Shown piece by piece: positions 27,138 through 32,861 of a stretch of 32,861 nt of DNA (its first letter is position 1; each line of letters begins with the position of its first letter). The notes beneath the pieces were generated by a model that worked only from the letters and a program-made list of their open reading frames with translations, did no database searches and was not told the origin of the DNA. A program made the position numbers and the translations under genes. Origin of the DNA: Caulobacteraceae bacterium (GTDB lineage: Bacteria; Pseudomonadota; Alphaproteobacteria; Caulobacterales; Caulobacteraceae); the NCBI GenBank assembly GCA_025352165.1, contig JANXTX010000252.1, forward strand, positions 1-32,861. The letters run 5' to 3'.

Positions 27138-28205
27138 TCAATATGTCGTCCGCCCTGCCCGTGGCCGAGTTGCAGCAGCGGTGAAGAGGGCGTTGAGGGC
27201 GCCGCTGTCGCGCGTGACCAGAAGCAGACTGTCGCCGGCGGCGATCTGGACGTTACGCGGCGGACGGGTGGTGACCTCGCCGCCTTTATGGTTGATCTGG
27301 ACGACGAAGAAGGCCCCTGCCCCGCGGCGTTCCAGATCCTCCACGGTCAGGCCGACCGCGGCGCTGTATTCGCGTGCGCCGACGACTTCCATGTCGAGAC
27401 CGAGATCACGCAGCACCTTCTCGAAATCCTGCATCCGTTCGGAACCGGAAATGAAGCGCGCGGTTTCCGGAAAAAGAATCATCTCGGAGATCCGCTCCGC
27501 CCCGATGTGGGTTGGCAAGACAACCTTGTCGGCCCCGGCCTGGATCAACTTCCTTTCGGTCGAAGGCGCTTCGCCACGGGCGATCACCTGCAGGCCGCGA
27601 TTGAGATTGCGGGCACTGAGCGTGATGAAGACATTGGCGGCATCGTCGGGCAGCACTATGGCAAGGATGCGGGCGCGCTCCAGACCGGCGGCCTGAAGCA
27701 GCGCTTCGTCGGTGGCGTCGCCCGGGATCGCGAGATAGCCGAGCGCGCGGGCGTCGGCAAAGCCCCTGTCGCCCCGCTCGATGACAACGAAGGCGGCGCT
27801 GGCGGCGGCCAGATCCTTGGCCAACATCGAACCGATGCGGCCGAAACCGCAAATGATGATGTGGCCCTTGAGTTTGTCGATGTCGCTCTTCACGCGATTC
27901 ACGCCCAGCATGTGTTGAAGTTGAGTGAGGGTCAGCGCTTGCACCAGAAAACCGGTGACAAGGATCATACCGGTGCAGCCGAAAACCATGGTGGCGATAG
28001 TGACACTGTGCAGGTACGGTGTGCTGATCGGATGAACCTCGCCGTAGCCGACGGTGTAGACCGTCAGCAGAACCATGTAGATGGCATCCGCGAAATTCCA
28101 ATTGGCATGCATGTAGGCAAGCGTCGCTACGACCACGACGGCGAACACGAAGGCCACGGCAATGGCGAGATTTCGTAGCGGAGATGGCGCCGATCCGCTC
28201 ACCAT
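27138..28205 (-). CDS. Two-TM potassium channel with RCK (TrkA-N/TrkA-C) domains
   Basis: 355 residues. An N-terminal membrane helix (about 12-30) is followed by a pore loop with selectivity filter TVGYG (51-55) and a second helix (about 66-88). Then comes a cytosolic RCK/TrkA-N Rossmann domain with IIICGFGRIGSMLAKDL (dinucleotide loop about 118-131) and a TrkA-C domain at the C-terminus (VGLTVEDLERRGAGAFFVV ... AGDSLLLVT). The architecture matches MthK/Kch-type K+ channels gated by ligand or nucleotide binding to RCK. It is transcribed towards the phosphoesterase array, with almost no spacer, and away from tRNA-Asp. The link to its neighbours is not evident. Confidence 0.93.
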   Translation of the reverse strand: MVSGSAPSPLRNLAIAVAFVFAVVVVATLAYMHANWNFADAIYMVLLTVYTVGYGEVHPISTPYLHSVTIATMVFGCTGMILVTGFLVQALTLTQLQHMLGVNRVKSDIDKLKGHIIICGFGRIGSMLAKDLAAASAAFVVIERGDRGFADARALGYLAIPGDATDEALLQAAGLERARILAIVLPDDAANVFITLSARNLNRGLQVIARGEAPSTERKLIQAGADKVVLPTHIGAERISEMILFPETARFISGSERMQDFEKVLRDLGLDMEVVGAREYSAAVGLTVEDLERRGAGAFFVVQINHKGGEVTTRPPRNVQIAAGDSLLLVTRDSGALNALFTAAATRPRAGRTTY

Positions 28206-28276
28206 GGTTGACGCACGCGTCGGGTCGACCTATCAGACGCGCGCGCTTCGCCGGTGGGTATCCTGGCGGCGGAAAC

Positions 28277-28353
<77 letters not shown>

Positions 28354-28394
28354 TTTTTTCCCGGGCCAGGGAAGGCTCCTCATCAGGCACTGTT

Positions 28395-29300
28395 TCATTT
28401 CGACGGCGCGTCCCTGATCGGAAGCGGCATGTTGCAGACATCAATGCGGCCGGCGGGAGTCTTGTACCAATCGTCCTTACGGAAACGTCTGTTGTGCAGC
28501 AGCGCCGCGAAGGTTGCTGTATCGGCACGCAGTGCCTGCAACGAGGTGCGCTGATCTGGCGGCAGGTCCGCGGCAAGTTTCAAGGACAGGATCGGTGTGA
28601 ACTCGGCCGGCGTCTTGTAAAAACCGAGGGCCTCGGTTCCCCGCGGTAGCGAAGACATCAGATCGATACCGCGCACAACGCGCCCTAGCAGTGTGACATT
28701 GCGGTCGAGCTGGCGGGGTGCGTGTCCGATGACGGCGTAAAGCTCGGTCCCCCCCCCACTGTCGGCATCATTGGCGCGGCCTGCGCCGACCATGCCATAG
28801 CAATGGGTCAGCCAGGTGGTGCGCGTTGCTGGATCACGGGCAGCCGGGAATCCGTCGGTAAAGCCGGCGATCGGCGCATAGGTGTCTGGGTCGGGCAATG
28901 GCGTGAACGGCGTCGCGCCGTCATAGGATCGATCGAACTCCGCCTTGAGAGTGGCGGACGCCGCGCCAACCGGGCGCTTCTGGTCCGGGTCCGCCCATTG
29001 CACAACGTAATCGTCTTGCACCCGAATGATTGCCAAGCCGTCGAAATAGCCTTCACGGATTAATGTCCGGACATTGGCGACGTGATTCGGAGCGAAGGTT
29101 GGCGCCAGTTCGATGATCACCCGGCCCTTCGGTAGCTGCATGTAGACGGTGTACTCCGGGTCCAGGATGCGCCAGTCCGCGACCGGTGAGCCGGCGAGGA
29201 TTTCCGCCATGGACGGGTCGGGGGCAGCCGGAGCGCCAGACGCCATCATGGCGCATGCAAGACATGCAAGAAGCGTGAAAAGTCCGACCCGTATCAACAT
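28395..29300 (-). CDS. Exported cyclophilin-type peptidylprolyl isomerase
   Basis: 301 residues with an N-terminal signal peptide (LLACLACAMMASGAPA). The cyclophilin fold is recognisable: GRVIIELAPTFAPNHVANVR (the usual G-x-IxIEL-APxxVxNF), LIREGYFDGLAIIRVQDDYV, VQWADP, HCYGMVGAGRAND, ELYAVIGHAPRQLDRNVTLLGRV. The catalytic FHRV is changed to IIRV and the usual MANxGxxxNGSQF segment is diverged, so isomerase activity may be weak. AAGGA lies about 8 nt upstream of the start. The last 50 residues are extra to the domain. It would act in the periplasm on secreted proteins; the phosphoesterases nearby could be clients, but this is only a suggestion. Confidence 0.82.
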   Translation of the reverse strand: MLIRVGLFTLLACLACAMMASGAPAAPDPSMAEILAGSPVADWRILDPEYTVYMQLPKGRVIIELAPTFAPNHVANVRTLIREGYFDGLAIIRVQDDYVVQWADPDQKRPVGAASATLKAEFDRSYDGATPFTPLPDPDTYAPIAGFTDGFPAARDPATRTTWLTHCYGMVGAGRANDADSGGGTELYAVIGHAPRQLDRNVTLLGRVVRGIDLMSSLPRGTEALGFYKTPAEFTPILSLKLAADLPPDQRTSLQALRADTATFAALLHNRRFRKDDWYKTPAGRIDVCNMPLPIRDAPSK

Positions 29301-29394
29301 TGCTTATTCCTTGCGGCGCGCGCCCGTGCGGTTGCAGATTGGCTTCAGCCTTATGCCGCCGTCCATAGCCAATCGAGAAAGAAAGCCGCCTTAG

Positions 29395-29760
29395 ATGATC
29401 AAGCTGACCTTCGTACTCACTCGCCTGCCCTCACTGACCCGGGAGGAGTTTCAATCTTATTGGTTCAATCACCATGCCCCTTTGGTGGCGAGCGTGCAGG
29501 ATGTGCTTCGCATCCGCCGGTATGTGCAGATGCATAGCCTGCCAGCGGAACTTTCCGAGCCATTGCGGCAAGCCCGCAAGGGGCCGGTGGGCTATGATGG
29601 CGTCGCCCAATTGTGGTGGTACAGCTTGGAGGACATGCAACTGAGCGGTTCCGATCCCGCCGCCGCGGAAGCAGGGTGGATGTTGCTAGAGGATGAGCGC
29701 AAGTTCATTGACCTGCCTAACTCGCCGCTATGGTGGGGTGAAGAGAAAGTGATCTTCTAA
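29395..29760 (+). CDS. EthD-domain (dimeric alpha-beta barrel) protein
   Basis: 121 residues. The sequence MIKLTFVLTRLPSLTREEFQ followed by SYWFNHHAPLV, RIRRYVQMH, YDGVAQLWWYSLEDM and the C-terminal DERKFIDLPNSPLWWGEEK fits the EthD family (PF07110), named for a protein needed for ethyl tert-butyl ether breakdown in Rhodococcus. Most members have no defined reaction. The conserved His-His in FNHHAP is present. It is divergent from the cyclophilin gene (94-nt gap) and followed by an ArsR/AHSA1 pair. A hairpin lies directly after its stop. Confidence 0.82.
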   Translation: MIKLTFVLTRLPSLTREEFQSYWFNHHAPLVASVQDVLRIRRYVQMHSLPAELSEPLRQARKGPVGYDGVAQLWWYSLEDMQLSGSDPAAAEAGWMLLEDERKFIDLPNSPLWWGEEKVIF

Positions 29761-29762
29761 AT

Positions 29763-29777
29763 GGCTGATTTTCAGCC
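29763..29777 (+). terminator. Small hairpin just after the EthD gene
   Basis: GGCTGA-TTT-TCAGCC is a perfect 6-bp stem with a 3-nt loop, 2 nt after the stop codon. The downstream run is A/T-rich (CCAAAATATTTCTTT) but not a clean U-tract, so terminator strength is uncertain. It separates the EthD gene from the ArsR unit. Confidence 0.45.
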
Positions 29778-29795
29778 CCAAAATATTTCTTTACG

Positions 29796-29805
29796 GTTAT
29801 ATAAC
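29796..29805. promoter_or_regulatory. Candidate ArsR operator overlapping a -10 element
   Basis: GTTATATAAC is a perfect 10-bp palindrome ending 20 nt before the ArsR start. It contains TATAAC (29800-29805), a good -10 hexamer; no good -35 is seen at the right distance. A palindrome over the -10 of an ArsR-family gene is a typical autorepression layout. Confidence 0.4.
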
Positions 29806-29825
29806 TGACCGGATACCCTTTAACC

Positions 29826-30131
29826 ATGAATGCAATTTTCGATTGCCTGGCCGAACCCAACCGCCGACGCATTCTCGACCTGCTGCGGCTAGGCGAGCGG
29901 CCGGCTGGGGATCTTGTCGGCGCGTTGAACATCAGCCAACCGGGCGTTTCCAAGCATCTGCGAGTACTGCGCGAGGCCGGACTGGTGACATCCGCCGTCA
30001 ATGGACAGAGACGGGTCTACGCTCTGAGCCCAGAGCGTCTGGCGGTAGTCGATGATTGGCTGGCGCCATATCGCCGCTTCTGGTCCGAACGGCTGGATGA
30101 CCTGGAAACGCATCTCAACCACGAGCAATGA
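29826..30131 (+). CDS. ArsR-family winged-helix regulator
   Basis: 101 residues: MNAIFDCLAEPNRRRILDLL opens the HTH domain, GERPAGDLVGALNISQPGVS and KHLRVLREAGLV form the recognition region, and GQRRVYALSPERL the wing. The ELCVCDL-type metal-binding cysteines of ArsR/SmtB sensors are absent (the only Cys is Cys7), so metal sensing is unlikely. The C-terminus WLAPYRRFWSERLDDLETHL is typical of the subgroup that is paired with AHSA1/SRPBCC proteins. Its stop overlaps the next gene's ATG (ATGA), giving translational coupling. It probably represses its own two-gene unit through the palindrome upstream. Confidence 0.92.
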   Translation: MNAIFDCLAEPNRRRILDLLRLGERPAGDLVGALNISQPGVSKHLRVLREAGLVTSAVNGQRRVYALSPERLAVVDDWLAPYRRFWSERLDDLETHLNHEQ

Positions 30132-30625
30132 AAATGGACGGTGTGATCTCGCGCGCCGGCGAACAGTGGCAGGTACATTTCGAGCGAGTGTTCGCAAGGC
30201 CGATCGAGAAAGTCTTCGCGGCGCTGACCACGCCCGAGCGCCTGGCTGCCTGGCTAGGCGCGGCGGAGATTGAACCGCGAGCCGGCGGGCGCTTTGTGCT
30301 GATCTTTGCCGATCCACCCTATCGGATGGAGGGTGAGGTCCGAGACTACGAACCGCCAACCCTGTTCACATTTACCTGGCCGAACGCAGCCGGCGCACCG
30401 CCATCGCTGGTCCGCTTCCAATTGTCCGCTGAAGGGGCAACCACGAAGCTTGTCCTCACCCAGACCTTCATTGCCCGGGGTGACCTGGCAAACGTCGCCG
30501 CAGGCTGGCATGAACACCTTGAACGCCTGGAACTGGCAGCGGACGGTGTCACGACAACGCGCTGGGACCGAGAGCGAGAGGCGGCGCTAGCGGAACGCTA
30601 CCGAGGGACAGTACCAACCTCATGA
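30128..30625 (+). CDS. SRPBCC/AHSA1-family protein
   Basis: 165 residues with the activator-of-Hsp90-like (AHSA1, START/Bet v1 fold) pattern: VFARPIEKVFAALTTPERLA, AAWLGAAEIEPRAGGRF, YEPPTLFTFTWPNA, TKLVLTQTFI and AGWHEHLERLELAADG. The fold forms a hydrophobic ligand pocket; members paired with ArsR regulators may bind the signalling ligand or detoxify a small molecule, but no substrate is known. It overlaps arsR by ATGA. A second ATG at 30134 is possible. It ends 36 nt from the convergent caspase-like gene. Confidence 0.88.
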   Translation: MKMDGVISRAGEQWQVHFERVFARPIEKVFAALTTPERLAAWLGAAEIEPRAGGRFVLIFADPPYRMEGEVRDYEPPTLFTFTWPNAAGAPPSLVRFQLSAEGATTKLVLTQTFIARGDLANVAAGWHEHLERLELAADGVTTTRWDREREAALAERYRGTVPTS

Positions 30626-30653
30626 ATATCGCCCGTGATGCAGCCGCCCGCCC

Positions 30654-30675
30654 TCCCTGCATCAGGAAGCAGGGA
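30654..30675. terminator. Hairpin between convergent SRPBCC and caspase-like genes
   Basis: TCCCTGC (30654-30660) and GCAGGGA (30669-30675) form a perfect 7-bp stem with an 8-nt loop. It overlaps the last codons and stop of the caspase-like gene (stop at 30662) and lies 28 nt after the SRPBCC stop. It lacks a U-run; it may be a weak bidirectional terminator. Confidence 0.4.
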
Positions 30676-32536
30676 CCGGCGCATCACAATTGGAAGATCC
30701 GGATTGCATTGCCCCCGAAGTGGATGAGACGTAGCCGAAACCGCGTAGCCGGCAGGTGATATCCGGTGGCAAAACCGACGATTGCGCAAGGGCGAGTCTC
30801 GTCCAATGACGCGCCAGGTAATCCAGATCGGCTGACGCGCCAGCGCTATGGTAATAGGATGCCAGATAGGCCTCCGCATAAGGATCCCCTCCCTGCGCGC
30901 CAATCGTGCAGTCGCCAAGATCGGCGGCGACACCGGGGCCGGCCCAGGCGATCCGGCACAGGAATGCGTTTGCTGTCGTGTCGCCCGCCAGGGACAATGC
31001 GGCTAGCCCCTTCGTGAAGTCGCGAATATCCAGCTTGAACTCCGGGTCGCTCGCCCATTGTTGATTACGGCTCAGAATTGCCAACTCATACAATGCGTCG
31101 GCGTGTCCACCAACGGCAGCTTGGCGATACAAAGCCACTGCGCGGCGTGAATCACTTGGGCCGAGCGTGCCGTTTAGCAGGGCATTGCCAAGATATGTCT
31201 TGGCTTTTGCGTAATTCTGCGCGGCCGCAGCCTCATACAGCGACAGCGCGCGAACCTTGTCGGCGGCTGAAGGAGTCGGTGTCCGCAAGGGATTGCTAAG
31301 AAAAAAGCCTAGCTCCAGTTCGGCCCCAGGGTCGTCGCTTGCCGCAGCCCTTTCGAGCCAGGCTCGCGCCTTGTTGAGGTCCTGCGGCACGCCGACGCCA
31401 AATTCATAGAAATATCCGAGCATGTAGCCGGCAAGCGGGTCGCCGCCCTTGGCCTGAACCTCAATCTCCGCAGGCGAATAGTTTTCCAGAACGCGCGGCG
31501 CCAGCACATTCTCATCGACGGTCTGCCGGTCTCTGAGCAGTTTCGCCAACGGTGGCGGCTTCGAAGTCCCGCCCCCAACCGTGACATGGAAAGGCTGGTT
31601 CAATGGGTCTGCAAAATAGAATCCGCCGTCGTCCGTGACCGACGAATAGACGTATGGCTGCTGAAGTGGCCTCATGTCATGGGTCTGCCGCTCCACCTCG
31701 AAGGTCACCGCCTGAAAGAACGTCGACAGGTCGATATGTGGCGCCCTGAGCATCTGCGCGACATTCCAGGCGAACGGGCTGTTGGCGCCACTCGAAGGGG
31801 CGCTGTCGAACGCCGGCTGGCCGAGAGCTGTCGAGTAGAACACTGCCACCTGCGCGCCCGCGGCATCCGAACGCGTCGGCAGAGCCAGATCGATGGACGT
31901 ATGCGGCGCCAGGTCACCCGCCCCGCCGTCGACCGTAACGACCGGCCCCGCGGTACGACACGCGTCAAGAAAGAGCAGGGTCAGTCCGTTCGACTGGACG
32001 GCGGCGGAGGTGAGCTGGTCAAGGTCAATAAATCGGTTCGAAAGTTCCGAGGACGACACCTGGACCGGTGCATCGACCGGGACCAGATAGTTACGCCCGG
32101 CGTATTCGAAACCATGACCGGCATAGTAGATGACGACGGTCTTGGCCCCCGCGGCCCGCGCGTCGAAATCGGTGATGCCACGGATCATGGCGTCATGGGT
32201 CCCATCAATGAGTGGCGTGACCTCGAAGCCGTCAGCGCGAAATGCGTTTTCTATCAGAGTCACATCATTGAGCGGGTTGATCAGAGCCGGCCACGTGGTC
32301 CCGGGAGTGGTACCTGGCCGATAGGCGGCGTTGCCGATGATCAATGCCACGCGACGGCGGGCGTTGGCCGGGTTGGGCGCGACGGCTTCCGGGGCCTGCG
32401 GAGTCATCAACTGTGGCACAAACGTATCGGCGACGGTCACGGCGCCGGCTTCAGCCACAAGAAGAACCCACCAGACCGCCGAGAGGCAAATCAGAGCAGG
32501 GGCAATGCGGCGCAAAGTTCGAGCAGATAATCTCAT
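30662..32536 (-). CDS. Exported caspase-like (peptidase C14) protein with Sel1 repeats
   Basis: 624 residues. A signal peptide or membrane anchor (about 10-32) precedes a caspase p20-like domain: RRVALIIGNAAY (62-72), VVIYYAGHGFEYAGRNYLVPVD with catalytic His141, and LTLLFLDACRTAG with catalytic Cys193. Both members of the catalytic dyad are present. From about residue 363, at least three Sel1-like repeats follow (GDPLAGYMLGYFYEFGVGVP with DLNKARAWLERAA; ALSLYEAAAAQNYAKAKTYL; AVALYRQAAVGGHADALYEL). The Sel1 part is likely a protein-interaction module. Exported caspase-like/Sel1 fusions are known in rhizobia and relatives; the substrates are unknown. It is transcribed from next to the transposase and converges on the SRPBCC gene. 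Confidence 0.9.
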   Translation of the reverse strand: MRLSARTLRRIAPALICLSAVWWVLLVAEAGAVTVADTFVPQLMTPQAPEAVAPNPANARRRVALIIGNAAYRPGTTPGTTWPALINPLNDVTLIENAFRADGFEVTPLIDGTHDAMIRGITDFDARAAGAKTVVIYYAGHGFEYAGRNYLVPVDAPVQVSSSELSNRFIDLDQLTSAAVQSNGLTLLFLDACRTAGPVVTVDGGAGDLAPHTSIDLALPTRSDAAGAQVAVFYSTALGQPAFDSAPSSGANSPFAWNVAQMLRAPHIDLSTFFQAVTFEVERQTHDMRPLQQPYVYSSVTDDGGFYFADPLNQPFHVTVGGGTSKPPPLAKLLRDRQTVDENVLAPRVLENYSPAEIEVQAKGGDPLAGYMLGYFYEFGVGVPQDLNKARAWLERAAASDDPGAELELGFFLSNPLRTPTPSAADKVRALSLYEAAAAQNYAKAKTYLGNALLNGTLGPSDSRRAVALYRQAAVGGHADALYELAILSRNQQWASDPEFKLDIRDFTKGLAALSLAGDTTANAFLCRIAWAGPGVAADLGDCTIGAQGGDPYAEAYLASYYHSAGASADLDYLARHWTRLALAQSSVLPPDITCRLRGFGYVSSTSGAMQSGSSNCDAPVPAS

Positions 32537-32804
32537 TGAATTACCATCTCCACATTGCCTTTCCTATCGCCCTGCCGACGATGCGTCCAACCCGCCCCCT
32601 CAGAACGGCGTCCGTGGTCAGGGCCAACGGCTGAATACAACCCAAATCGGAAGCAAAGCGCAGCCGACCTATAGCGCTCCACCCCTGACGCGGCTTCAAT
32701 GCGGCCAAGGATAGGGAAGGAGAGCCGGCCCGGGGAATTTGGCCAGGGTGATAAGTAGCGTTTCTGCCTGACTGCGGCGATGATGCCGTTGAACAGGAGA
32801 GACG
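32537..32804. other. Intergenic region before the IS fragment
   Basis: A 268-nt gap between the start of the caspase-like gene (minus) and the transposase start (plus). It must contain the promoter of the caspase-like gene and the left end of the insertion sequence. I cannot fix the IS terminal repeat because the right end is not in the window. GGAG precedes the caspase-like ATG by about 11 nt, and AGGAG lies just before the transposase ATG. Confidence 0.4.
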
Positions 32805-32861
32805 ATGACGAGACGAACGAGACGGAACCACACGCCGGCCTTCAAGGCGAAGAGCCTGCCC
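32805..32861 (+). mobile_element. IS3-family transposase orfA, first 19 codons
   Basis: The ATG at 32805, with AGGAG upstream (32795-32799), opens MTRRTRRNHTPAFKAK, which closely resembles the start of IS3-family orfA proteins (R-x-R-R-N-H-S/T-PAFKAKVALA). The final three codons read SLP instead of the usual VAL, so the element may be divergent, frameshifted, or mis-joined at the edge. The rest is outside the window, so neither completeness nor the subgroup can be determined. Confidence 0.65.

Noticed and set aside
31586-32530. 314-codon plus-strand open frame
   Set aside because: Antisense to the caspase-like gene; composition is that of a high-GC shadow frame.

Overview
The window reads as a chromosomal segment of an alphaproteobacterium, most likely of the Rhodospirillales type. 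The evidence is the protein families and gene order: an lpxD-ompH-bamA-rseP-dxr-cdsA-uppS-frr-pyrH-tsf-rpsB envelope and translation block; a BamE gene divergent from a CBP3-type cytochrome bc1 chaperone and a YceD (DUF177) gene; a K+-independent type proton pyrophosphatase; and a glyA-nrdR-ribD-ribE-ribBA-ribH-nusB-thiL cluster. Genus-level assignment is not possible from the sequence alone.

Region 1 (1-10777, minus strand) is one long co-directional run. Read in transcription order it is rpsB, tsf, pyrH, frr, uppS, cdsA, dxr, rseP, bamA, ompH and the first 43 codons of lpxD. It joins protein synthesis (S2, EF-Ts, ribosome recycling) to UMP kinase, undecaprenyl-PP and phospholipid precursors, isoprenoid entry, outer-membrane protein assembly and lipid A. 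Several genes abut or overlap (TAATG at cdsA/dxr; about 26 nt at uppS/cdsA). Region 2 (10832-12469) holds yceD and CBP3 (ATGA overlap), divergent from bamE. A strong hairpin separates bamE from hppA.

Region 3 (12531-20817, minus strand) holds hppA, thiL, nusB, ribH, ribBA, ribE, a reductase-only ribD, nrdR and glyA. From glyA to thiL the genes are tightly packed and probably co-transcribed. The riboflavin set is incomplete in an informative way: RibD lacks the deaminase domain, and the RibA-like half of RibBA lacks its zinc cysteines. GTP cyclohydrolase II and the deaminase must therefore come from elsewhere.

Region 4 (20818-32861) is accessory in character. It opens with a 372-nt gap, then four tandem plus-strand paralogues (about 450 residues each) of the PF04185 phosphoesterase (phospholipase C / acid phosphatase) family. 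All four have signal peptides, six conserved cysteines and apparently intact catalytic motifs. Each spacer between them contains a different inverted repeat. Then come a TrkA-type K+ channel, tRNA-Asp(GUC), a secreted cyclophilin-type protein, an EthD-domain protein, an ArsR/AHSA1 pair with a likely operator, and a secreted caspase-like protein with Sel1 repeats. The window ends in the first 19 codons of an IS3-type transposase orfA.

The best candidate for something new is the four-gene secreted phosphoesterase array. Smaller oddities are the SRS-for-NKN substitution in the folate-binding loop of GlyA, the ACG codon where thiL would be expected to start, the reductase-only RibD, and a long hairpin between ompH and lpxD.
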